From the NCBI GenBank assembly GCA_002900995.3, contig CM035310.1, forward strand, positions 1,585,898 through 1,649,897: a stretch of DNA of 64,000 nt, in the 5' to 3' direction. The DNA is from Ganoderma boninense. Its lineage: Eukaryota; Basidiomycota; Agaricomycetes; Polyporales; Polyporaceae. This document shows positions 36,290 through 46,033 of the stretch, piece after piece. The notes under the pieces are model-generated. The model was given only the letters and a program-made list of their open reading frames with translations. It was not told the origin of the DNA and searched no databases. The translations under genes were made by a program, and so were the position numbers. The stretch's first letter is position 1. Every line of letters begins with the position of its first letter.

Positions 36290-37317
36290 CTACTTCGTTG
36301 AAGTCCCTGGAGCGACATAGTCGCGCGACAAATCCACAACTCCTTTCAAGTGAGTGTTCGTGATGCGGACCTGCCGCTGCCGAGGCGCAGCCTTCTTGCC
36401 TTTCTTTTTCTGCGCGCCTGCCCTTGGTACAGGCGCAGCTGCGGCAGTAGCCTGGAGACCCTCGGATGCGAGAGCCTTGAGGAGGTCGACATCGTTTGGA
36501 ACCTCCAGTCCGTGCCAAAGGTCATGGAACTCTAAACGGCACATGAGGGTGAGCCTCATTACCCTAGACGGAGATTCACGTACCTTTCTCGACCGACATG
36601 CCGCCCTGCTCCTCGGTGGGCTTGACCTCATTCCAGAACACCATCCGCATCTGACCATCTTTCAACGTCCGCGTGACATACACCTCGCCCTCCTTCTCGA
36701 GCTCCTCAATGCCTGCGGCGCCTCCTTCCAGCTCTCCTTGAGTACGCGGATGGAGAGACCGCTTCCGTTGCGGGTCTGGCGTTGGATCGCTGTTAGCAGC
36801 GCGGCCTTGTTGCGCACATTGTAGTCATGCTGCGAGGTTGCACCCTCTTCAGTATCAAGGAGGAATAGCAGGAGTGGCCCAAGAGACACACCCGGTAGGA
36901 GTATAGATCCGTCTTTGGATCGTGGACGACGCGGTCATGGCCCCTGAATTTCTCTAAGAGGGTCTTGTCGGTATCGACGGGGGTGTTTGTGATGATGGCA
37001 AGGTCTTGGAGACGCATGGGGTTGCCGGTGGCCTTGAGGTGGTTGACGAGGTAGACGAGCTGTGTGTTAACATTTGTGCCCGTGCCCGTGTCTGCGGGCT
37101 GCGAGAAGACGACATCTGCATCGGCAGGTCAGCCATGGCTCACCCCAAGGGCAGACGAGCCCAGCAGAAGAGACGTGCTTGACTTTGGCCGCTTCTTCTT
37201 CTTTGGGTCGCCGTCCGGGTCGGCTGGTTGGGGAGGGGTTGGCTGAGTGCGCCATGAGTAGTCCTGCCGCTTCAAGGCAGTCTGGAAGGATGCAGCGTCG
37301 CGGGCGAGGCTGGCCAT
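36290..37317 (-). CDS. TFA2: Transcription initiation factor TFIIE subunit beta (Tfa2)
   Basis: TFIIE-beta pairs with TFIIE-alpha to recruit and regulate TFIIH at RNA polymerase II promoters. The start MASLARDAASFQTALKRQ leads into a Lys-rich linker, then the winged-helix core: NTQLVYLVNHLKATGNPMRL with DLAIITNTPVD, and RNKAALLTAIQRQTRNGSGL with SIRVLKESW. Next come LEKEGEVYVTRTLKDGQ and FWNEVKPTEE, and a basic C-terminus that includes QVRITNTHLKGVVDLSRDY. The first intron (37099-37143, 45 bp) is short but canonical and keeps frame. Near 36709 one base seems to be missing: the frame breaks between KEAPQA and EELEKEGEV with no GT-AG pair available. It is divergent from PAN3 with only 187 bp between starts. 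Confidence 0.88.
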
Positions 37318-37504
37318 GGGGAAGGGGAGGTGGCAGTCGAGAGATGAGTGAGCGGAGAGGATGTGGGCGTGAGTTGTGGCGGGGATTGCGGGCGGCTGAT
37401 TGGCTGACTCAGATGCGGGGCGACTGAGGGCGAGAGGAGGGCGAGGAGGTTTGGATTCTTTGGACGACGCCGTGCTCTGTCCGTCGTCCTCCGCCTGGTG
37501 CACC
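37318..37504. promoter_or_regulatory. Compact divergent promoter, TFA2 / PAN3
   Basis: 187 bp separate the start codons of two RNA-metabolism genes. An inverted CCAAT box (ATTGG at 37399-37403) is followed at once by TGACTCA at 37405-37411, the consensus of the Gcn4/Cpc1 bZIP activator of amino-acid starvation genes. Both sites are seen directly; use by the factors is inferred. Confidence 0.6.
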
Positions 37505-40271
37505 ATGGCTCATGGCGACATGTCCTTCTTTTCCCGCCCCTCTTCGTCCGCCGTCAAGATCACGGCCCCCACCGCAGACGAACCGGACAGTCCGAAACCT
37601 TCCAGGACATTGAAGGGTCCGTTCCATCTCCTCCCCTCTGTTTTCATCTTCTCAACTCCCTCCACAGATACCCCCCAGAGACAGTGTAGGAATATTCTCA
37701 TCTATGGGTATGTCAATCCTTCCCATATTTTCATCCATTCTGACTCTGTCCAGGTCGTGTAAATTCCAAGACAAAGGCTGTATCTACTACCATCCTTCGG
37801 TGCGTCCTCCTAGCACCGATGCCCTGATCGGTGGCACTCATTATTCTTCAAGCGCGACGACCCATCCCCGGTGTACGTAGTCTTCTGTCACATCTACCAT
37901 CTTGATCCGTAGCATCTCACACCTCCCAAAGGCCTCCTGAGTCGCCTACCCCGGCCCCCGCCTTCCCTGCTCAGGCTGTGAACGCCCCCATCTTTGTTCC
38001 CAAAGGCCAAGCCGCAAGCCCCCCTCTTCCGGCTGCAGTACCAGCTTCCATCCAGCAGCAAGCATCTGTATCGTCGTACGTCCCTCGATCTTTACCACCC
38101 GCCGCTTTCGCGTACCAGTCTCCTGTTTTGGCCCCATGCGCTCCGGGCGCTCACTCCCTCCATCAGCGATTCCTCCTCCGAAAGCCCTCCCTCCCTTGCT
38201 TCAGAGCACGAGCGACAACTAGAGCAAGCAGAGCCCGAGCTTGACCAGTACGATCCTTACGACCCTTACGCATATGCAGGTCATAATGGCCACTCATCTG
38301 AGGATGGAGGGCTGGCGGTGAATCGTCTGCCTGTCTTACCTTCTCGATTTATTCTGAGGCCATTTCGTGCCGTAGCCCTCCGCAAATCCTTACGAACTAA
38401 CCGCGGAACATATGTTGGGCTATGACGCCGCGGGTATGGACCCCTACTACCCGACCCCCATGACCTACACTCGCCAGCCGGTACATCACATCTCACTCTG
38501 TCCTTCTCTCCTCTCGTTAACCTTGCGCTCAGCTCAACTACCACCTCTACACACTCCCTCGTCCAGAAGCTCTCACTCACAAGTACTTCATCACGGATGA
38601 CATCCGTGAGCAGCTGCAGAAGCGTTCTGAGACTATCCATACTACCGCCCCGCCCAACATCGGACTTCCAGAAGAACTACAGGGTTATCACACGCTAGTT
38701 CCTTTGGAGCCCCTCGGAGCTGACCGTCGCAAGTTCGGCAACTGGTATTCTTGGGTATATCGTGCAACAAGCTCCACTGATGGGGGTACCTATGTCCTGC
38801 GCCGCGTGGAGAGTGAGTTTTTCGACACCAATAATGTCAACCTGGTCTAAGGGAGCCTATACTCGAAGATTTTCGTCTCATGAACCAGTCTGCGTTCGGC
38901 GCTATTGAGGCATGGTCCCGCCTCAGGCATCCGAACATTGTCTCGGTCCATGAAGCCTTCACCACTCGCGCATTCAACGACTCTTGTAAGCTTTCTCTGC
39001 TAGTCGATGCCCGCAAATTTTTCTTCAACAGTATTACAGCCCTTGTGGTCGTGTATGACGACCATCCGAATGCCCAGACATTGTACGAGGCCCATATCAA
39101 GCCCAAAGCACCGCAGTTCCATAATGGCCGGCTTCAAGCACAATCCAACCGCATTGCGGAACGCACGATTTGGTCATATGTTATCCAGATTGCGAACGCC
39201 ATCAAGGCCGTCCACGATGCTGGGCTCGCCGTGCGCCTCATCGACCCGACCAAGATCCTCATCACCGGAAAGAACAGGCAAGCACAAGCACTGGCCTCTC
39301 TTTCAGGAGTTTCCGTTCTCATCGCGTTGAACAGGATCAGGATCGGGTCGTGCGGGATTGTCGACGTGCTGATGCACGACGTCCATTCGGACGTGTCCTT
39401 CATGCAGCAGGACGATCTGACTATGTTCGGCGCACTCGTCTTCATGCTCTGTTGTGCCAACCTCGGTGCCATGAACAACCTGCAGAAAGCGATCGATCAT
39501 GTTGGCAGGAACTACTCTGCGGACCTCAAGAGCGTTGCGCTGTTCCTCATCTCCAAAGGTAGCCCACATAAGGTGATTGCTTGCAGTGCTGGCATGGCTC
39601 ATTCGTGGGCGCTTGACTGATGCGGGTCAGCAGAACATTGGGCAGCTGTTCGACATGATTGGGAGTCGCCTGCTTACCGAGTTGGATGAGGCGCAGAGGT
39701 TAGTCTCCGATGTTTCCCTGGGTATGCGATACCCCGCTGACTCCCGCGATGTCATAGTGGTGTCGATCGCCTCGAAAACGAGCTCATGAGCGAGCTTGAG
39801 AATGGCCGCCTCGTGCGTCTCCTGTGCAAGTTCGGGTTCATCAACGAGCGCCCTGAGTGAGTTCGTCCCGTGCGTTTCTGCCGTTTTCTACTCAACCTCA
39901 TTTCGTCGTGTAATGTGCACTTGAAGATATAACCACGAGGCGCGGTGGTCAGAGACGGGCGACCGGTATATCATCAAGCTCTTCCGTGACTACGTCTTCC
40001 ACCAGGTCGACGAGCTCGGGCGACCCGTCGTGAACCTCACGCATGTCCTCGCGTGTCTCAACAAGCTCGACGCAGGCACTGAGGAGCGTATCATGCTTGT
40101 CTCGCGCGATGAGCAGAGCTGTCTCGTGGTCAGCTATCGCGAGGTGAAGGCGTGCGTGGACTCGGCTTTCAGGTTCGTCTGTTTTTTTTTTCTTTTGATC
40201 TCTGACGTCTTCTGGCTTCTGTGCAATGCTGATGCGAGAGCTTGCGTTGTAGCGAGTTGACGCGGGGCTAG
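37505..40271 (+). CDS. PAN3: PAN2-PAN3 deadenylase subunit Pan3
   Basis: Pan3 is the regulatory pseudokinase that brings the Pan2 nuclease to poly(A)-binding protein on mRNA tails. The N-terminus has a CCCH zinc finger (C in QRQC, then [11 protein letters not shown] and IYYH) formed across an intron, then a PAM2-like element (NAPIFVPKG). The pseudokinase domain begins around [10 protein letters not shown] with [11 protein letters not shown] and RRVE, and includes [47 protein letters not shown] and [16 protein letters not shown]. The coiled coil and C-terminal knob follow, with [37 protein letters not shown] and [20 protein letters not shown]. The last exon encodes only SELTRG. The frame change near 38100 is explained by a 43-bp intron (38076-38118). 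Confidence 0.92.
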
Positions 40272-40693
40272 AACTTCCGTGGTCTTGCTTGGACGGTGCA
40301 TTCGGGATGGACACCTCATAACGGATTTCAATCAATTCGAATAGCACAGAAAATGTAGAATCGAAAAAAGACGCGGAAAATAGACAAAACTTGACTCGTG
40401 CAATGACGTTCTTGGAGAACCATCGTCTGGCATATCTGATGAGATTATCAAGGGATATAATACCTAGCAGTAGCACTGCATTTCTGGACTACATTTTCCT
40501 ACCTCCAGTCAAAGTCACCCCAAAACAGTAAATAGCTCTTTCACACAAGTGCAGAGTTTGGGGGATACGTGCGGTTGTCGACGTACAGACCAATTGCAAA
40601 GCAAGGAGCAAAAGACAAGAAGCAAAAGAAGACAGCAGATCATCGAAAACTCACAAAGCAAAGTTGAAAGCATTCAGTCTAATAACGAGAGTT
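40272..40693. other. Convergent 3' region after PAN3
   Basis: About 420 bp between the PAN3 stop and the stop of the coiled-coil gene on the other strand. AT-rich with poly-A patches, consistent with overlapping 3' ends. No gene seen. Confidence 0.5.
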
Positions 40694-42387
40694 TCACGCA
40701 AGCTTCACTCTCTTCCTGAGACCCCCCGCCTCCTCTTCATCGGAGGCGGCTCTATCCCGCAAACGAGAAATTGAAGATCCCGGCAGTTCCGCCAGCATCT
40801 CCTTCATATGCGCTGCCCAACGTACCTCCCGTTCCTCGAACTCCTGGATGCGCTCAGCCTGATCCTGGGAAAGGGTAGTCTGCCTGTCCACGACGGTAGC
40901 CTGCTCCTGGACACGCGCCGTCAGCGCGCTCACGCTCTCCTCAAGTTGACCTATCTGCGCATCCTTCTGTTTCGCTGTCTCTGCGTTGGCTGCGAGCGCA
41001 GCCTCGCTCTCTAGCTTGTACGCCGCGAAGGCGGCGTCGAGCGCGGTACGGCGGGCACGCTCCTCTGCGAGCTCTTCTCGCAAAGCCGCGGACTCCTTCT
41101 GCCACTGCATCACGTAGGGCTTCGAGGCCTGCGCCATACCCATCAGGCCTTGAGCAGCCTTTTCAAAGTAACGGAAGAGGTCCGTCAAGTCTTTGGGAGC
41201 CCTATCCTGATCTCGATTCTCTGGCGGCTTTGGCGCTCCCGACCCGGCAGTGGCTGTTTGGTTAAGTTGCAAAGAACTCTGTTGCAGTTGCAGCCTGAAA
41301 TTTCCATCCGCCGATGTAAGTTACTTACGTTCGGCACATGTAAGCATCATATTAAAGTAGGCGGCTTACTGGGCAGCACGCCTGATTACCTGCCTACGAG
41401 GCAAAGGCGGAGACGACCCGGGAGATGGGTACGGAACGGTGATATTTCCTCCGGTGTGCTAGTGCTAGCAAGGCTAGATGCAGGTTTCGTGAGGGGAGTT
41501 TTGCTAGAGGCCTTGGGGGATTCCACAGCACGCGACGTCGTGTCCTCTGATCGGGGTGGAGTGCCGCCGAAGTAGCTCAGGGCGTCGTCATCGTCTGCGC
41601 TAGGCAGCTCCGCGCCACCCCTGCCTCGCGGTCCAGCCGCGAGCCCCGATGTGGACAGGGTAGGAAAGGCGGTCTGGTAGCAGTCCAACAAGACGTGGAA
41701 AAACTTCCTCGTCGAATCCCGGGCGGGAACGCAGGCCGCTGTTTTTTGCTTGCCAGCTCGAGGCCGCGGCTTGGAGCGCGAGGCCGATCCAACATAAGCA
41801 CTGGCTCGAAGCCTCGTCGGGACCTTGAGGCTCGCCGCCCTCTGGTTGGCGGTCCGCCGCGGTGGCCCTGTGCACAGTACATCGGCGGGCCCCAGAGCGA
41901 CGATGCCATGACGAACACTCGGGTATCTGGATCCCAGACAACGCGAGGGTAGGAATGTGTATACTGGACGTACAGAGAGCGGGTCCGCAGCGAGGTTGGC
42001 ATCCGGGAGTAGCTTCGGTAGCGCAGCCTTGAGGATGTCCACTCCAGCAGGAAGCTGCGCCGCGCCGACCGCCGACAGCAGGAGCGTCTCGGCATAGTCC
42101 TTGACTAGGGGGTACGCACTGCGCTTCGCGAGCAGCAGTCTAACGAGGGGATCCACCTCGATCGGGTGCATCCCCAGGTCCTGGATGAGAGCCTTCTCAT
42201 CCTCCGCAATAGCTAGGTGCGTCACGTACGGGTAGAGACTCCCTTGATTGTCCGTGAGCTCCGGGTCGAGGCGCCGCCACGCTGCTTCGAACACCGTTCG
42301 GTAGGCGCGTTTCACTTCCATACCCTCCGCGTCGCTGCTAACCGCAGGAAGTGTCGTTCCATAGTCGTCGGGTAGCACGTGAGGCAT
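40694..42387 (-). CDS. Uncharacterised protein with C-terminal coiled coil
   Basis: The ATG at 42387 opens a 333-codon frame that joins a second exon through an intron (donor GTAATC after CLVG, acceptor TTTCAG), entering RLQLQQSSLQLNQT in frame and stopping at 40694. Roughly the first 140 residues look folded and helical (VFEAAWRRLDPELTDNQGSL, YPLVKDYAETLLLSAVGAAQ). The middle is Ser/Pro/Arg-rich with a short hydrophobic island (KFFHVLLDCYQTAFPTL). The last exon is a long coiled coil (YFEKAAQGLMGMAQASKPY, then heptads through REELAEERARR, KDAQIGQLEESVSALTARV and EEREVRWAAHMKEM) ending in a basic RKRVKLA, a possible nuclear signal. No family recognised. It lies 24 bp downstream of, and in the same frame as, the previous ORF. 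Confidence 0.6.
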
Positions 42388-42411
42388 TCGTGAGGATATC
42401 GATGGCGAGCT

Positions 42412-43902
42412 CTACAGCGAGTTCGGGAAGTTTACGGATCCCCATGTCAACTGCCCGGAAAAGGTGACGTTGAAGCTCTTTGAAAGACTCTCCGTGATCT
42501 GAGGGTCGAACTCGCCCCAAGCAGTGTCATGGCCGTCAGAGTAGTTGATACCGACCCTGCGGAATCCGGTAGGATTGGTGGCGACGAGGCGATCTCGGAA
42601 GTAGAACTGTCCTGCGGCGAGTGGTGGAGCCTGCTCTTCAGTGGTGTTGGTGCTGACCGCCGAGTCAGACATGAAGAAGAATACTGTTGGAGACGCACAG
42701 GAGGGGAACGAGATCGACCATTCCTTCTTCGGAGAAAAAATAGTGTATATGCCGGAGAACAGGTACTCCGGGGTGAGGGAGCCGCGGAGGCCACGGATTG
42801 TGACCACTTCTTCATCCCCCTTGGCAAATGCACGTTCCTGTGTTGGCTCGGTGAACACGATGGCTGTCTCGCCACTCTCCTTCTCGGACATCCTGCACTG
42901 GAAGCGGCGCCAGTAGATTGCCTGGACACGAGTAATCTTCTCCGGAATGAGGGTCCGAGAGGCGTCGGAGTCGTAGGGGAAGGTGAATCCTGAAAGATAC
43001 TTTGTATACAGTCTAGATGTTTTAGTACTGACGGCCAACGTACCTGGCCGAGCTTCCAAGTTTTTGAGGCTGTAAGGAGTGAGATCCTCCTCCTTCAAGA
43101 TAAGACGATCTGAATGTCCAGAGTCGGAGCCTGCCTGCCAGTGGAATTCGCCCACTGTATGACCAACCCGCAGGGCCATGCCAAAGGCCTTCGGAGTGTT
43201 CAACTCGTTCGGGACTGATGATGTAGACTCTTTGCGGAGAGCGTCCATGAGACAATGGCCCGCGTGGACAACGCGCATCCCCTTCTGACCCACTAGCAAC
43301 CTTGAGAGGTGATGGCTCGGCGACACGTGCCCTGTTGGGGTACGCTGGAGGGAGGGATTCGGAACGGGATCGACATGATTGGTATAGAGCGTCAGGGCCA
43401 GAGGGCCTTTCGAAGTCTTAAATTGCCAGATGACATTGCACACTTGCAGGTCTGTGTCGAGGTTGGACACAGTATCGTCGAGTTGTGCGGGAGGGATGGA
43501 CGCTGAGATGATGTAGATTGGAGTCCAATCGTCTGCCTGCAAGTCTATGGCTTGAGGACCTGAGAGCAAGCCGGGGTGCTGCTGAAGGAGGGACTTCTTG
43601 CGGAATCTGCGAGACTTCAACAAACGGGGCTTGCGGTGATCCTCGTGTTTCCAGTCCAAGAAACGAGGGAGATGGGGTTTTCTGATCTGGAGGATATGAT
43701 CCACCTGGTTTTGGACTAATGCGGCGATCGCGAGGTGGATTGGCATCGGTTGAGTCTGTGAAGAGTCTGACATCTCTTGGGAGTAAATGGGGGCGTGTAT
43801 TGTGGGAATAACAGACATGACTTGGTCTGATGGGATGTAATAGCCACAGAGGGCCCACTGGGGAAGGAGTGTATGTCGAGTTGGTTTACTTATCAGTGGC
43901 AT
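42412..43902 (-). CDS. Uncharacterised protein, possibly continuous with the next ORF
   Basis: Long minus-strand frame; the first ATG of the frame is at 43902, with another at 43818. An in-frame intron is likely (donor GTACGT after EARP, acceptor TTTCAG before GFTFPYDSD). Residues such as HLAIAALVQNQVDHILQIRK, DWTPIYIISASIPPAQLDD, CNVIWQFKTSKGPLALTLY, ITRVQAIYWRRFQCRM and EYLFSGIYTIFSPKKEWSIS look like a folded soluble protein, but I recognise no family, signal peptide or membrane segment. It ends with a TAG at 42412-42414; the frame then stays open for nine codons to the ATG of the coiled-coil ORF. Confidence 0.55.
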   Translation of the reverse strand: MPLISKPTRHTLLPQWALCGYYIPSDQVMSVIPTIHAPIYSQEMSDSSQTQPMPIHLAIAALVQNQVDHILQIRKPHLPRFLDWKHEDHRKPRLLKSRRFRKKSLLQQHPGLLSGPQAIDLQADDWTPIYIISASIPPAQLDDTVSNLDTDLQVCNVIWQFKTSKGPLALTLYTNHVDPVPNPSLQRTPTGHVSPSHHLSRLLVGQKGMRVVHAGHCLMDALRKESTSSVPNELNTPKAFGMALRVGHTVGEFHWQAGSDSGHSDRLILKEEDLTPYSLKNLEARPGTLAVSTKTSRLYTKYLSGFTFPYDSDASRTLIPEKITRVQAIYWRRFQCRMSEKESGETAIVFTEPTQERAFAKGDEEVVTIRGLRGSLTPEYLFSGIYTIFSPKKEWSISFPSCASPTVFFFMSDSAVSTNTTEEQAPPLAAGQFYFRDRLVATNPTGFRRVGINYSDGHDTAWGEFDPQITESLSKSFNVTFSGQLTWGSVNFPNSL

Positions 43903-44460
43903 GGATAGCGGTGAAATGGGATGTAAGGAAGGAGAGCCAGCGCACCTACTCAAGGCAGCGGGACGATTTTGTGTGAAAGTTATTGGATGAGGTCTGGCTT
44001 CGGGGGAGATCAGGGTCGGGCTGGAGGCTGGGGCTTGGGCGATGACCTCGGCTGCAGCCGCAGCAGGCTTCCTTGTTCACGCACCTGCCGAAAGTTCTGT
44101 CTAGCCTGCTATGGCCAGCTGGTGGGCCACCCACGTGGCAACCGAGAGTGGATGCCGTGTGCATATTCAAGAAGAGTCGAGAAAGAAAGGGGGCGTTGAG
44201 CGTTGAGTTGGCTTTGACATTTGCCTGCAGCTGCTGCACGGCGTCGCCGTTGCCAAACGTCGCATCCCATTTAGGCAATCGGCCTGACCAGGATGCCCTG
44301 CCCCGATCTCAGATTGCCTCCCGCGACCCTTCAGAAGCTTCACCGCGGAGCGCCCATAAATTCTGGTCCTCGAACCGGACCCGACTTCCGGCCCGCCACC
44401 TTTCCGTTCTCTTCTCCCTCGCAATCCATTCAGTCTTCACTCCACCCTAGCCCAAGACAT
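43903..44460. other. Divergent intergenic between two unknown genes
   Basis: About 560 bp between the start of the minus-strand unknown gene and the start of the small coiled-coil gene. GC-rich, no supported frame. It presumably carries both promoters; the minus-strand start is uncertain, so part could be coding. Confidence 0.4.
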
Positions 44461-45254
44461 ATGAACCCACGACGACGCGATCAGGTGCGAGCAAACTCCC
44501 TCACTCATACTTTCATCTCGTCGCCGACGTTCCTCCCACCCTTCCAAGGCGCACCATGCCACTGGCACGTTCTCCGGCGGTGACGAAACAGGGTGAATCT
44601 CCATAAAATTTGGAGGCGTTGATTACTGCACTGAACTTTGTAACGATAGCCTTATGGCTGCTGTGGCAACACAAATGCAATGTGAGCGCATATACCTACC
44701 TACATGACATACAATCTCACCTTCGAGCGCCCTAAGCTTCATGGGAAAAGAAGCGGAGGGAGAAAGAATCCAGGTTCATACATAGCGCTAAGCAAGACCT
44801 TGATAAATGCGTCAGTCCTTGAATATTCAAGCACTTGAGATACAACTCACCTCACACTACCACAGCTCTTCGAGAGAATCGAAGAATATGCTGCAGCGAC
44901 GGCGGAATTGTGAGTGACCATCAAACACCGACCAGTCTTTCCACAGCGATATAAATGCTGGATACATACAGAAATACTGTATACGAAAAGTTTGTGTTCA
45001 ACTACGCCCAACAGGAAGACCAGATACGCAAGCTATGGCTACAATTGATCCACGACCAGCAGAAGCTTTTGGCACGTATTCCCGTATACGCTAGCGCTGT
45101 ACGTTGAATAGCCTAACCTCTGCGTGTCGTCATTGCACAGGACATATCGAAAAAGAGGCAAAAAGCAGTTGAGCACAATGATAGCGAACGAGAGAAGGGA
45201 CAGGTAAAAGGGTTGGCCATTGCGAAGAAAGCAGTCGAAGGTAAGATGTCCTAG
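44461..45254 (+). CDS. Small intron-rich coiled-coil protein, unknown
   Basis: A chain of short exons closes in frame through canonical splice sites: MNPRRRDQ, AHHATGTFSGGDETG, LMAAVATQMQ, SSWEKKRREKESRFIHSAKQ with DLDKC, LFERIEEYAAATAEL, the exon with VYEKFVFNYAQQEDQIRKLW and LQLIHDQQKLLA, then DISKKRQKAVEHN ending at GLAIAKKAVEGKMS. The stop used is the TAG at 45252-45254; a GTAAGA just before it could instead be a donor to a further exon. The result is about 160 residues, almost all charged helix, typical of a subunit of a larger coiled-coil complex. No family recognised, and the very short first exons make the 5' end less certain. Confidence 0.55.
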
Positions 45255-46033
45255 ACATCATTCTGTAGTGCGATCTTGAACTTGTCCCAAAGATTTCTCC
45301 GCCGTCATATCCTCTTTGCAACCTTAGACACTGGCTGAGAACCATCGCGGTGCTTGATGTGCTTGACCATTGCCAGTTATCTCAAGACGTACACAGATGA
45401 CAGGAAGAAGAAGAATGGGCACTCGCGGACCAACCCATTGGCGCATGGAGACCATGTTTGTGTCAGAAGGCTACTCAACGTACATACATATATGCCGACA
45501 TGCGCAGAATCGAGTGTCGTGTGCACAAGTGAAATGCAGTTGTTGCTGCCGGGCCGATATTTCGCCGAGGCGTGCAATGTGCCGCGCTCGTCTCAGCACG
45601 GGACGATGAGAGAAGAAGGAAAGTTCCTTGCGGCAAAGGTGACTCGCCAGGAACAGAGAAGAGAAGGGCAAGCGGTCCACAGTCCGCAGACGAAATGTCT
45701 GGACCAGCGTCGAGAGCGAAGGATGGGGTCGGCAGGCGCCGGACGATACGTAAGGGCGATCGCCGATGTGCGCTCGCTTATTTATGGGCAACGACAGACG
45801 ACGTCCTCGTCCTGTCCTCGACCCCGACGACCTGCATGCTCCCTCCTCCCCTTCTCCACTCCCCCCGACTCCTCCCAAAAACCTGCCACCGCCTCTCTCC
45901 TTTCTCTCCATTCTCGCCCACTCGGCATTCCCTGCTCCGTCGTACGAGGTCTCATTTGCACGATAGTTAGTTCTTTCGGATGCATTTTCTGTCCTGCCAT
46001 ACTCATAGTCTGACTGCAGACACTTCGCGCTGA
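45255..46033. other. Upstream region of the tuberin gene
   Basis: About 780 bp. A 219-codon frame (45354-46013) crosses it but has Arg/Cys/Ser-biased composition, no splice logic and no homology I recognise. The last 200 bp are pyrimidine-rich, like a fungal promoter and leader. Confidence 0.45.

Noticed and set aside
38070..38125. Apparent frameshift in the Pro/Ser-rich part of PAN3
   Set aside because: A 43-bp GTACGT...CCAG intron at 38076-38118 restores frame.
45354..46013. 219-codon plus-strand frame upstream of tuberin
   Set aside because: Biased composition, no homology or splice logic, and it ends 20 bp before the tuberin ATG; better explained as promoter and leader.
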